Below are positions 44,301 through 56,611 of a DNA stretch of 64,000 nucleotides, one piece after another; position 1 is the stretch's first letter, and every line of letters begins with the position of its first letter. Position numbers and translations under genes: made by a program. Source of the DNA: Poecilobothrus nobilitatus (taxonomy: Eukaryota > Arthropoda > Insecta > Diptera > Dolichopodidae); NCBI GenBank assembly GCA_947095535.1, contig OX352774.1, positions 175,458,200 to 175,522,199 of the forward strand, in the 5' to 3' direction. The notes below the pieces were generated by a model. The model searched no databases. It was not told the origin of the DNA and was given only the letters and a program-made list of their open reading frames with translations.

Positions 44301-47300
44301 TTGTTGTTTTAGAAATTTTTTCTTCTTCTTTTATGGTGTTATCCTTTTGCAGACTAATCTTCATTTACGAAGCTTACGACGCAAAAGAAAACAACGAAAG
44401 TTCATTTCCCAAAATATTTTATTAAGAGTTAAATTAATCGACGAAGTAAAAGTGTTCGATATCATATTATACTTTAAATTAGTAAATTTTGTCATTTTTA
44501 AAAATTTGATTATTTATTATGTTATTTTGTTAATTATAACTTTTACATTAGCTTGTAACTGAAGTAAATCTCGGATATATAGACACATATATTAATTAAT
44601 ATAAATGCTGATTTGATAATTAGAGGAACTGAACAAGATTTAGAATAATTAATTCCATAATATAAAATTTTTTATTGTTTTTATAGTAAATTTATATAAG
44701 CTGTATTATGGTTATTTAAATTCGTAGATTGGACAGATTTTTAGTATACATTTTTCCAAAAAAACGTTATGTGAAAACTAGATTTTGTATGATATTTCTA
44801 TACCATCATAACTCCAGCACAGAATTAAAAATAAAAATTAAAGCTTGAGTAATATATTTTTACGTGTGTTAACGGATTTTCTTAGTTATATAGGGTTCCG
44901 GAATTACAGCTAATCAAAATTGCAAAAAAGTCCTATTTTCACATTTTCTTATTAAATGAAATTTTCAATTTTTGGTGCAAGTCACAAGTTTAAGTAAACA
45001 GGTGCAAGTAAACAGTTTATATTGTCTTTTGGAAATGTGCGCTTTTAAAAAATATTGGTTTTTCGTTTCGGTTGGCTGAAATCCTAAGTTCTTTTTAGAT
45101 TGAAAATTGCTAAATTGCAAAAACAGTATTTAGCTACAGTATTTTTATAAAAGTGCTACAGTAGTCAGATATTGGTAAGAAAATACTTAAATTTAAACGC
45201 TTGTTGGTAATAATAATTTCTATTCTGAAAATGTTCTTCTAGTTCTATATTTTAATATTCTACGATTAAATAAAATAAATGTTGTACAAATACCTAAGTT
45301 ACAGAAGTCTAAAAATAAAATTTCATTGATCTATCTTAAACCGTTTAGATGTTTTGTAAGCAGACAGAGTGACAGATGAAGAGAGACAAATTTTGCAAAT
45401 TATTAAATTCAAATCTAAATTTTACAATGAATAAAACGGTTTTTTTTTATATAAAATGAAAAGCATATTTCCAAAATTAAACAATATTCCATATAAAAAT
45501 TTTCGATAAAGTGTATATTGACAAATAAATTTAAAATAATATAAATTATGTATTTTATTAATACAAATTAATAAATAATAATGAGAACAATAATTAAAAT
45601 ATAAAATAATTAAAAAAAAAGCATTGTACAAGTAAAAAAATTTTACATTGTTCAAGTAAAAAAAGAAATTTTAATCTTTGTTAGATTATTTTTTAGAGTA
45701 GATTTTTCTTTGTTCACTTTCGTCAATTTTAAGGTATCCCTTATTATTATTAATTTTAATTTTTGTATATTATACAATTATATTTTGTATATAGTATATT
45801 CAACAATAGTTAATTTTCAGTTTTTGACCCCCGGTACTACTAAACGGGGAGTAACACTTCTGAAATAATTTATTTTATACTTATTTCCAAACTCATCTGT
45901 AAATGTCAAGTTTCTAACTTAAACTGTTTGGAAGATAGAAGGGTTCAAAATTTTGCATAATGGTAAATTAAAATGCCGTATGTCAAAACTTTATATTTAT
46001 TTTATATATATTTAGAAAGCTTATAAAAACTGATCCTTTGTTCCTTTGCCGTTGATTGAAGACATAACTTTATAATTTAAAGATATAATTTATAGACCTT
46101 CTGTTATAACAATTTAAATATAGGGCTTTATTGAATTTTGAGTGGCTGTAGCTCCGTAACGGATGAATTTATAGAAAAAAGTTATTCCACAAAATTAATT
46201 TTTTTACGATGCTTTTCTGAATAGTTAAAATTTTATTATTTTATTAGGTGTAGAAATTTTATAAACTACCAGACAGATGGATCGGAAGGACAGAGGAATG
46301 AAACTAAAACAAAAACTAAAACTAAACAGAGCCTATTACATTTTTTTCAAATTTTTATGAAAATATGTTAAAACAAGGTAGAATGTAAACCAACGGTTTT
46401 TAAAAGCGCACATTTCCAAAACTCAATACAAACTGTTTAGAAGTGTGACTTACACAAAAATTTGAAAATTTCATGTAATAAGAAAAAATGTGAAAATAGG
46501 ACATTTTTGAAATTTTGAGGGGCTATAAGTCCGGAATCCTATATAACTAAGAAAAGCCGTTAACACACGTAAAAATATATTATTGAAGCTTTAATTTTTA
46601 TGTCTTGCCGAAGAAAAATTTGTACAGGTGCCTAAGTTACAGGTGTCTAAAAATAGCAAATTTTCAATTTTTGAGGCGTAATAACTCTTAAGGAGGGGGT
46701 GTTACCAAAAAATTTTCTGAGGAAACTTATACTAATTCTAAAAGTTCTTTCTTGCCTCAAAATTTGAAGCTTCTATTTAGAAGCGTGCCGGAGTTATGAA
46801 AGTAGAAAAATCATGCAAAATTTGGTTTTCACATAACGGTAAATTTAAATACTAAATTTAAAAAAATTGTATAATTTTGATATTAATTTACAAAGATAAA
46901 AGAAATACCTGTCGAATGACGTTTTCAGATTGAAAAAATCTTAAGCAGAACATAAGATATATGCATTTAAAAATAGGGCTTTTTCAAAGTTTGAGGGGCT
47001 GTAGCTCCGTAATGGGGGGGCTACATGAAAAAGTTGTTCCACAAAATTATTTTTTTTATGAGACCTACCTATGGTTTTTTACCTAATTTTTTTTCTCTAT
47101 CTTTAACGGTGTAGAAGTTTTGTAAACAGACGGACGGACGGACGGACGGACGACGGACGGACGGACAGAGTGAAACTAATAAGCACATTTTTTCAAAATT
47201 TTTTTGGAAATGTGCTAAAAATGAATCACTCAGATTGATGTTAGTGTAAATAAAAAAAACACTTTCAAATCATTTAGACGGCACAAATTTATCTGAACAA

Positions 47301-50300
47301 GAATAAGAAATACAACTCAAATCAATTTCAACAATTTTTAAGTAAAAAGTTTGAGTACAATTTCAATTTAAATTTTACTAAATAAAATAATAAGATTTTA
47401 ATTACCTAGATTAAGATTCTTATCAGTTAAGTAATTATCTTATTTAATTTTTTTTTTTTAATTAGTTCGGCATGGTATACAATGTTAATTCAAATTGATT
47501 TATTAAAAAGTACGAAGGTAGCATTAAGAAATATTTTGTTTTGAATTATTATGTATTAAAACTTTTAAGAATCCATTTCATGTTTTCAAATTTTATGAAA
47601 TAAAAATTCTGTTTTGGTTTTTTTTATGATTTTCAACCAAATAAAATTTTTTTAAAAGTTATACAAAAGTTATATGGATATAGTGTAAATTAAATTTTAT
47701 GTTACATAAATGTTATAATATGTACAATTATGAATTGGAACGAGACCAAAAATTTATCATTTAATTATCGTAAACGCGTAAAATAATTATTAAATCAATT
47801 AGTTTTGTTTAAAAAATATTATTTTTACTAAAATTTTTTATACTCTACAGTGATCTCGAGTTATCATAAACATGAGATCACAGTAAAAAGTTTTTTTTTT
47901 GAAAATGAAAACAATTAGATATTTTATCTATTTGAAAAATTATTTTTAAAAAAATTTCATTTCACTCACCCATGTGATTTGAATTTGGATCACTTGAGTA
48001 TTAATTTTTGTTTGAAATTGACAAAATGTATTAGAAATAATTTTACTCATAAATTTTTAAATACATATGCACAAAATATGTATTATTTTTGTTAAAATTA
48101 ATATTTCTTTTTTAAAATAACAAAATTAGATAACTTATGAAATATAAAGAATTTGTCTCATTGTCCTAAGATTAGTTGTAACTTTTGAAATTTTAAATCA
48201 AAGATTATCTATTACAATACAAAAAGATGGCCACTCTTTTTTTACACATATTAATGCATTTTTTACAACCTCCTAAACAAAAAAAACCTTTAGTAAAAGT
48301 AGGTAAAACATATGTTACTTCGTTTTAAAACCATTCTGTTATTGAAATCACTGTAAGAGAGAAAATCAACGAAAAATTGTATAGGTAGTATTTTTACAAT
48401 GCTTTTTAAAGGCGCAACTTTGTTACTGTATCTATGTATTGTTATAATACAAGGTATAGGAATATTTGAAATTAAATCGCAATGTATTTTTAAAGGTGCA
48501 ACTTTGATTAATTTTATTCATTTAAATACATAGTGGCAAAAAGTAATAATCGAAAGTGTTTTAATTTGTTTATTGAAATTTGAATATGAAAAATATATTT
48601 TAATTGAAAATTTTATGTAGATTTTATTTACATAGTTTAGAAAATCAATTTATTAAATTAGTACAGAAAACGATTAGAATATAAATAATAGAATATAAAT
48701 TATATGAACGTTAAAAAATGATTTTAATTATGACTGTTGTAATAAATGTAACAAATCTTATTTGAAAAAAGACAAATATAATTTTAAAAAGGACAAATTT
48801 GAAGTGAAAAGAGTATATTACAGTCAGAATTCATAATTTAATAAAAAGCTTTAATAAAAATGTTAAAGAATTTGATATAAGACATAAAATGTTAAGTTTT
48901 CAATATTTTTAAAGATACATATAAATATATAATACTTTACTATACTTTAAAATCCTATTATGATTCCTTGTACTTTTCTTTACACCTTTAAATTATTTGT
49001 TTTAGTAATTAAAATTTTGGATTAAATATTCTCAAATAACAAAAAAAATTTTTTTATCAAATACTTTTTTATTTAAATTTATTTTGCGTTTTACACTTTC
49101 GACACACTTTGCTGTATATTGAGATTTCATATCCGTTTTAAGCACATTTATAAAAAAATTTTGAAAAAATGTGCTTATTAGTTTCACTCTCTCCGTCCGT
49201 CTATTAACAAAACTTCTGCACCGTTAAAGATATAGAGAAAAGAAATTTTAACCATGCGTAGGTCTCATAAAAAAATTAATTTTGTGGAACACCTTTTCAT
49301 GTAGCGCCATCCATTATGGAGCTACAGTTCCTCAAACTTTGAAAAAGCCATATTTTTAAATGCATATATCCCATATTCTGCTTAACATTTTTCCAATCTG
49401 AAAACGTCATTCAACAGGTATTTTTTTTACTTTGTAAATTAATATCAAAATTTCAAAAACTTTAGCGTTTTGTGAAAACCAAATTTTGCATTAATTTTCT
49501 ACCTTCATAACTCTGGCACCCTTTTAGATAGGGGCTTGAAATTTTGAAGCAAGAAAGAACTTTTAGAATTAGTATAAGTTTGCTCAGAAAATTATTTTGT
49601 ACCACCCCTTGTTTATGAGCTATTAGGGCTCAAAAATTTAAAATTTGATATTTTTAAACACCTGTACACATTTTACTTCGGCAAGATATAAAAATTAAAG
49701 CTCCAGTAATATATTTTTACGTGTGTTAAGGGTTTCTTTTAATTGTATAGGATTCCAGAGTTACAGCCCCTCAAAATTGCAAAAAAGCTCTATTTTCAGA
49801 TGTATATATCTCAGGCTCTGCGTAATAGTTTTACAATCTTAAATCAATCTTAATATATCTTACCAATTACAATCAATCTCTTTGGTAAGACACAAAAATT
49901 AAAGCTCCAGTAAAATATTTTTATGTGTGAATGGTTTTTCTTAGTTATATAGAGTTCCGGATTTACAGCCGCTCAAAATTGCAGAAAAGTCATATTTTCA
50001 CGTTTTTTCTTATTACATGAAATTTTCAAATTTTTGTGCAACTCACAATAATTCTAAACAGTTTGCATTGTCTTTTGGAAATGTGCGCTTTCAAAAATCT
50101 TTGGTTTACATTCTATCTTGTTTAAATAGTGCTTTGTACAATGATCTTAATGGTCGTGTCCCATGTCTTGACAATTGCCGCATTGTCGACTAGACATCAA
50201 CATTTTCAACGTTTACGTATCTGTTCGCGCTATAGTTAACGTTTGCATTTTGAGAAATATTATTGTATGTGTATATAAAATTAATTTTCAAATTATAATT

Positions 50301-53300
50301 TAATTTTTTTTTTTTTTTTTAATGCATTTCTCTGCCACATAAATGTGGACAGGAAATTACAGAGTCTTTCCTGTTCAGGCGTGACTGTAAATGTCGTAAG
50401 GGGGAATAACTCCTACGACGTGTGCGGGATTCGAACCCACACTCCCTCGATGTTTACAGCGTATTTTATAAAAATTTCGGAAACTCTGAAAAAAAATTTA
50501 TTAGTTTGTTTGGAAACGGGATCGAACGCATGAAAAAGAGGTTGCATTGTTGATATACAGTTAAATTAAAAGCAAGGATCAATTAAATTAAAAGCACTCA
50601 AAAATTCAATTAGTGAACTTTATGTTAATTTTTGTTTTTTTATTTAACTTTTTTATTTTATTAATGCAATATATAAAAATAACTGCATTACTTAAAAGCT
50701 TTTAATTACATTTTATATATTTTTTAAAGTTTATTACAAAATTATTTCTTATTCGCAAGTAACATTTTGTTTTTAATTAAAGTCAATTTAAAGTGATTTT
50801 GAGTTAAAATTAATATAAATTTGTTTCTAGTAAAAGTCTAAGGAGTTTTTTTTATTAAAATTCTGCTGTAATTAAAATTTTTAATTTGTTTAAAATTAAT
50901 TTACAAAAAAGAGTTTTTCCGATTGTTTTTGTTCTATAAATAAAGTTTTATATCAGTTATAATTATTATATGAGCATTTAAGTTATTATATTATGTTCAT
51001 TTTAAACAAATATTTAAAAAAATTTATATAATTGTAGATAAAAATAAAATATGACTAACACTTTTAATTTTTCGTTTTAAATTTTTATTTACGATATAAT
51101 CTAGAAAAATAAAATTTTCTAAATTTAGTTTAAATTTAATTAGAAATGTTTCTATACAAAATGAGTGAAATGTAAAAAAAAAAAAAAAAATTTGTTTTAC
51201 TGTTTTATTTATTTTACGTTGTTTTTTCAATGCGGAATAACAAAAGAAAATTTTTGGATATTTTTAATTTTTTTTAATTATTTGTTATTTTGTATTCTTA
51301 AAGTGGTTTTTAAGTAATATGATTATGATTTTTATTTTTTGAAATTAAACTTATGATCACAGTAAGGCACAATAAATATTTAGAACCAGAGTGTCATATC
51401 TCAAAAAACACTATATAAATTTAAATTTGATTTGATTTTGTTTTAATTTAAATCGGAATTATTTGTATATGTTTTTTGTAAGATAAAAATATATATTTCG
51501 ATCATTCTTTAAAATTTTTATTATAAAATTATTTTCTATTAGTTTTAAAGATTTTTTGAAACATAATTTATTGATTTTTAATACTTTTGATAAATTATTT
51601 TAAGACAGTTAAAATGTCAAATGTACGATTTTTTATATAATATTATACAATTATAATATATCTGTATATAAATCTGTAATAAAGTTCTAGACTCTAGCAA
51701 ATATTATACACATATAGATGATATATTCAAACCTAAGAAATTTTTTTTATATATAAAATACAAAATATGAAAAAATTGTTTTAGGCTAGCGACATCTATT
51801 TAAAGTTTTAAAGTTACATAAAGAAATTTTAAAATGCGAATATGGTCTTTAGGTATAATTAAGTTTTGGTGTTAGTAGATCATTTAACTATTCAAAACGA
51901 GCTTTTTCTTGGTATCGATGTTTGAGTACAAATATTTCTATGTACATATATTTAAATATGCACTTTGATTTATAAACATTCTTATAATTCATTTCTTTTT
52001 AGGATATCTAAAAGCTTTTTGCTTAAAACACTGAAGATATCCTTGTAGATATTTATATATTTTGTGTAAACTTTTATACAAGTACATATTTACATCCTTT
52101 AAATGAAAAAAAAAAATTAATTTAATTTGCATTTTGCATATTAAGTAATATTTTTTTTTAAATTTTTAAATTTTGACAGCAACATTTAATTAATTATGAT
52201 TTTTAAAAATTAAAATTTGTATTATATTATTTGTATTAAAAAAAAAAAAAAAAACTAGGCAATTTTCAAGATTTATTTTTAAAACTTATTTAAATACAAT
52301 CATTAAATAAATAATATAAAAATTAAAAGTAAGTACCTATTTACTTTAATTTTATTTTTATTTTTTACAGATAACTGGAATAATATTAATATCAGTTGGA
52401 GCTACTGTTAATGGAGTTTATTATGAATATAGTTCATTTTTAGCTGGAAAATTCTTTTCAATACCAACATTTTTAGTTGTTATAGGTGTTTTTATATTTT
52501 TCATTGCATTCTTTGGTTGTTGTGGGGCATATAAAGAAAATTATTGTTTAATATTAATATTTTCAATATTATTATCCATTATATTTATATTTGAATTATC
52601 AGCTGGAATTGCTGGTTATGTATTAAGAAATGATGCTCATCATTTAATTAATGATAAACTAACAAAAAGTATGGATGATTATAATAAGACAAATTCAAAA
52701 ATATCAGATTTATGGGATTCTTTACAAACTAATGTAAATTTTGTTTTTGTTTTTTTTTTAAATATAAATTCTCGTTAAAAATTTGTTTTTGTTTTTATTT
52801 ATTAAATTTATTATTTTAGTTTGCATGCTGTGGCTCAAAATCTTATACAGATTGGTTTGATGTTTTCGATGATAATAACGTAACACAAAATTTACCGTTA
52901 TCATGTTGTACAGTACCAAAAGGTATTATTGGATCATTTAATTGTACTGGAAAAATCAACAATAAAGATTTACATGGACAAGGTTGTTTAAATAAATTCG
53001 TCGATTATATTAGTTCGCATGCAGTTAGCTTAGGAGCAACTGGAATTATATTCGCAATAATACAGGTATATTTATTTTAATTTGTTTGTAATTTTTTTTT
53101 ATTGTTTGTTGAATTTGATATTTTAATAATCAATATTATATGTACCTACCTACTTTATTAAAAACAAAAACCTATTGTTTTGTTACTTAATTGTATTTAA
53201 TTTCTTTTTTAAATTATTTAAATGTCAGAATGATTTAACATGGATAAATACAAATTAATACAATACAAATTACTGAAGAAAAAAAAAAAACAATGATATT

Positions 53301-54617
53301 TTAAAATTGAGCTAATTAAGTTTAACAAAATTTATGAATAATTGTGTTTTTTTTCGAAAATATTACTTTCAAATTTTTTTTGGTTAAGGTTTTATCTTTT
53401 TCTGTACTGTTCAATTTAGAATTAAATGTGTAACAAAGTTCAAAAAAAATTTGTTGTCAATTTATATGCACCAGAATTATTTTTTGGAAATTATTTTATT
53501 TAAACACTGATTTCTTGTTTAAAATTAAATCTTACATTAGGTATTATCTATTCGCTTACAAAAAATTTGCAGAAAAATTTATATAATTTTTATTTTATAT
53601 TTATATAATTTTTATTTTATATTTACAATATAAATTTTCGCGAATTAGCGTTCGCGTACTGAGAGAATTTGAGTTTTATTAAAAAAAAATCCAAAAAAAA
53701 AAAATAAATAAAAAATAGACGGCTCTCTTTTTAAAATGTTTACAAATAAAAATTTACTGACGTTTATATTTTGTTGGTGTTGCTATTTTTACTGTCATTT
53801 GTCAAAAAAATAAGCAAAGGAAAATAAACAAAGACAATTAAACAAAAGATCAGTTAAAGGAACATGACAGTATCATTAAATACCATTAAATTTTCGACCT
53901 CCATATATATATGTATTTAATATATTTTTTTAACATTTTTGAAGTAAAAAGTTTTTCTAATGTTTTTTTTGTTTAATTCGCTTTTCAACTATAGCTAAAC
54001 ACAACACAATGACAATTTATCACATTAATTAAAATAGAATTTCGCGTACTTTTTTTTTTTTAAAATGAGAGAATGTGTTTAAGATGAGTCATTTTTTTTC
54101 ATTATCCTCTCATTTAGTTTCAAATTTCAAATGTCATCTCATTTTAAATTTTTGCAAATAAAAAAGAACGTGAATAATATAAAGATCATATATTATATAG
54201 TTTTCATATTTTTCACTCCATTATTAAGTACCATTTTTTCTATTTCAATTTTATTGTAACTAAAAAATTTTTCACAAAATATTCTAAAAACCAGTGATAA
54301 AGATGACAATTCAACGCTCGCATATAGAAAAAGAAAACGCACCGGTCGATTACAAAAAAAAAAAAAAAAATCTTACAAATGTCCTTAATAAGATTAAAAA
54401 TATTCATTAAAATTTTTTTATTTTTATATTTAGAAATTACATATTAAATTTTACCAATTTCTCAAACCATAAAATTATCAATTTAACAAATTTCATTTAA
54501 TAAATATTTTTTAATTACTTATTTTTTTTTTGTTTTTAGCTAATTGGAATATTCTTTGCATGTTATATAGCTAGACAAGTTAAAATAAAAACTGGAGTAA
54601 CTGGCGGAATATTTTAG
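41386..54617 (+). CDS. Tetraspanin, CD63-like
   Basis: Exons 41386-41454, 52371-52733, 52820-53065 and 54540-54617 (introns 10,916, 86 and 1,474 bp, GT-AG, all in phase 0) encode 251 residues. Four membrane segments are visible at about 12-36, 54-76 (followed by the tetraspanin GCCGAYKEN turn), 81-106 and 212-236. The large extracellular loop has the diagnostic CCG (147-149), a second CC (173-174), and Cys186 and Cys200, giving six cysteines, plus N-glycosylation sequons at Asn164 and Asn185. Tetraspanins organise membrane partner proteins at the plasma membrane and endosomes. The C-terminus ends GVTGGIF, without the GYEVM-type lysosomal signal of vertebrate CD63. The start is the first ATG, followed at once by the usual short N-terminal tail. 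The first intron is stuffed with repeats. Which fly tetraspanin this is orthologous to cannot be told by eye. Confidence 0.94.
42449..44015 (-). mobile_element. DINE-like family 2, copy 2 (in tetraspanin intron 1)
   Basis: On the plus strand it opens AAAACGAGGAAGAATACAG, the hairpin AGTTGcctttgtCAACT and AGATACCCGTACGAACCG, and closes with three GGAC units at about 43872, 'aggtatatctagctcgctta', 'tttcgaggtgttacaaac' and CTATCGTACGGGTATAAAA. The subterminal ATACCCGTACGA is thus inverted at both ends. At 43235-43300 a short local duplication ('cccttacagatcctaaac') distinguishes it from copy 3. No protein is encoded. Confidence 0.82.
44745..45067 (+). repeat. Family-3 hairpin repeat, partial copy A
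   Basis: Matches the right half of the 49-kb copy: 'aaaattaaagcttgagtaat', 'tttttacgtgtgttaacgga', 'tagttatatagggttccgga' and an end at 'ggaaatgtgcgctttt'. It lacks the GGAC block and the other hairpin end. Confidence 0.6.
45815..46300 (-). repeat. Partial repeat B, related to family 2 and 3 bodies
   Basis: Shares 'cagtttttgaccccyrg', 'tttggaagatagaagggttc', 'ggtaaattaaaatgccgtat' and 'gtagctccgtaacggatg' with 57.4-57.85 kb, then ends near 'acagatggatcggaaggaca', a degraded microsatellite. Terminal hairpins are not clear. Confidence 0.5.
46387..47218 (-). mobile_element. Family-3 hairpin repeat, copy C
   Basis: Opens near AAAGCGCACATTTCCAAAAC and ends with a long GGAC microsatellite (47131-47166, about nine units with one slip), 'agtgaaactaataagcacat', and the terminal hairpin AGCACATTT...AAATGTGCT at 47192-47216. 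It is an inverted relative of the 49.1-50.1-kb copy. Non-coding; probably a rolling-circle-type non-autonomous element like families 1 and 2, though with a different hairpin. Confidence 0.65.
49141..50118 (+). mobile_element. Family-3 hairpin repeat, copy D (most complete)
   Basis: Begins with the hairpin AGCACATTT...AAATGTGCT (49141-49175), 'tattagtttcactctctccg', a short TCCGTCCGTC block, 'cttctgcaccgttaaagata', 'ggagctacagttcctcaaac', and ends 'ggaaatgtgcgctttcaaaa' with 'ctttggttta'. The GCACATTTCC-type word is inverted between the two ends. A segment near 49690-49770 is repeated at 49880-49960 ('aaaattaaagctccagtaa'), so there is internal tandem duplication. Non-coding. Confidence 0.65.
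50306..50469 (-). repeat. tRNA-derived SINE, family S, copy 2 (head-truncated)
   Basis: The poly(T) at 50307-50320 on the plus strand is the reversed poly(A) tail. On the minus strand the body reads CCACATTTATGTGGCAGAGA at the tail side, and the B box GGGTTCGAATCC lies at about 50428-50439. The tRNA head is cut at about 50469, before the A box. It lies in tetraspanin intron 1, antisense to the gene. Confidence 0.8.
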
Positions 54618-56611
54618 AATAAAAAAGAAAGAAAAAAAAAAAAAAAAATTATTAAAATACAATTTGGAATATTAATCATTGCTTTTTTTTTTTTTTAATA
54701 GATTAATTGATGTTGATTTTTTTTAACATTCTGTCTTTCTTTTATGTAATTTCAATTAATTTTACTTTTTTTTTTATATATTAATTCTAAATAAATAAAT
54801 AATTTTAAATGAATTTTTAAATTACATAATTAACATTTTAATTATTTAAAAGCAATGACTTTTATTGTATATTATTTTTTAATATTTTATTTCTATTTTG
54901 TTATTTATTTCTTAATTGTATTCCTTTTATTTTTCTTTTTTTTATATTATAATTAAAAAATTTTCTTAGCAAACTTAGAACATAATTAAATTAATTACAA
55001 AAAAAAAAAATAATATTCAAAACGCCAATTCCAATATCAAAACTTAAAAATATACAAAAAAAAATAAAAACAAAAAAAAATTGTTCAGCATCACCAAAGT
55101 TTTAATACCATATAAAAAAAAAATATTATAAATTATCTTTTTTAAATGTTTAAGAAAAGTTTTAAAAATATATAATGTAAATAGTATTTTAAATAAAATA
55201 ATTAATTTTGTTAAATTTAAAACAAAAAATTTTAAAATTAATTTTTTTTTGTTGTTTTAATTTTCATTTAAAAATTTGTATTTTGTAAACAGATCATAAA
55301 ATTAAATGAACATTAAATCATGCTATTTTTTTTTTAATATAAAATTATTATTTAAGAATTTTTTTCAGCACTGTTTTGTTAAAATATTTTATAATGTACC
55401 ATGAACAGATATTAATCAATTGTATTAAATTATTATATCTCTTTTAGGAATTATATTAAATTATGGTAATTTAAAAAAAAAAAGAAAAATAGTGTGTTTA
55501 AAAAAAACTGAAACTATTTTGAATACTATTTAAACTCCCATAAAATTGGATAATTATTCAATGGCGTAAAATTTTCATCATTTGAAAGACTTAAAATTTG
55601 ATAATTTAAATGACACAAACTTTTTTTTAAAAATATCCAGAACTTTATAAACTTTAAAATGTAATCTATCTATGTTCTTATCCTATTTATTTTTTATTCA
55701 AGAACGACTAGACAAAAAGCAATCAAAAATTTTTTATTTTATTTATGTTCTTTATAATTATCAACAAAATTTTAATTAATTTTTATCTTAAGGTTTAAAA
55801 AAAAAACAATATAACTTCTGATAACTTTGAAGTTATTAATGCTAATTTTATTTTTAATCGTATTGCACAATTTTAAAAAATAAAAAAAAATTAAATTCAA
55901 AGAAATTTCATAAGAATTTTAAAAATTTAATTATTTTATTTAATTATTTTTAAATGTCCTTTTAATTATAACATTAAAATTTGAAAATAATATTCATTAT
56001 TTTTAATACAATTAAAATAATTTAAAATTCAAGAGTAATGGGTATGATTTTTTAAACATTATCATAATTTATGATTTTTATAGTTGTTTATTGAAGATTG
56101 ATTATTCTTACTTTATATATATATGTATATTTTTTATTTTTGGGAATAAGATAACATTAATTGATTGATAATCGATTTATAAACTTATATATTTTGGTTT
56201 TGTTTTGTTTTAAAAAAAAAACACAAAAAAAATTTCATAAAGACATAAACTAATTAGAAAAGAAAAAGGAAATTGTTAGATTAGCTAATAAAGAATTCGT
56301 TATTCGATTAATTCCTAATTTTTAATTGTGTGCTTTTGTTTGATACTTGGAAATTAAATTTTCAAGATTGTGAAACAATTTTTTCTTTTTATTTTCGAAT
56401 ATTTTAATTTAATTTTACAAAAAACTTCCTGACTTGCCATTAAAAAATTTTATAATTCAAACTTTCTAATAGTTATATTCGTAACAATTAAAAATCAAAT
56501 CCAAAAAAATTTTCTAACAAGTAATAGTAAAAAAACAAGGGTTTTCAAAAAAGCACATTTCCAAAATTAAAAAATATTCCATGTAAAGATAGATGAAGAG
56601 TAGATATATTG
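54618..56611. other. Tetraspanin 3' UTR and AT-rich intergenic DNA
   Basis: Extreme A+T sequence downstream of the tetraspanin stop; several AATAAA words (for example near 54790) could serve as polyadenylation signals. No exon or bounded repeat is visible until the DINE-like element at 56612. A short 'aagcacatttccaaaatt' near 56550 is a family-3 end fragment. Confidence 0.4.

Larger units (their letters stand above)
41455..52370 (+). other. Giant first intron of the tetraspanin gene
   Basis: 10.9 kb from a GTAAGT donor to a TTTTTTACAG acceptor. It contains one family-2 DINE-like element, about four family-3 hairpin repeats and a SINE. Between them (41455-42448, 47219-49140 and 50470-52370) the DNA is AT-rich and without recognisable coding sequence. 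An open frame at 44281-44562 starts with a hydrophobic run but resembles nothing known. Confidence 0.75.

Noticed and set aside
44281..44562. Open frame of 93 codons in tetraspanin intron 1
   Set aside because: Hydrophobic and lysine-rich runs are expected from AT-rich DNA; no homolog is recognised and no partner exons are seen.
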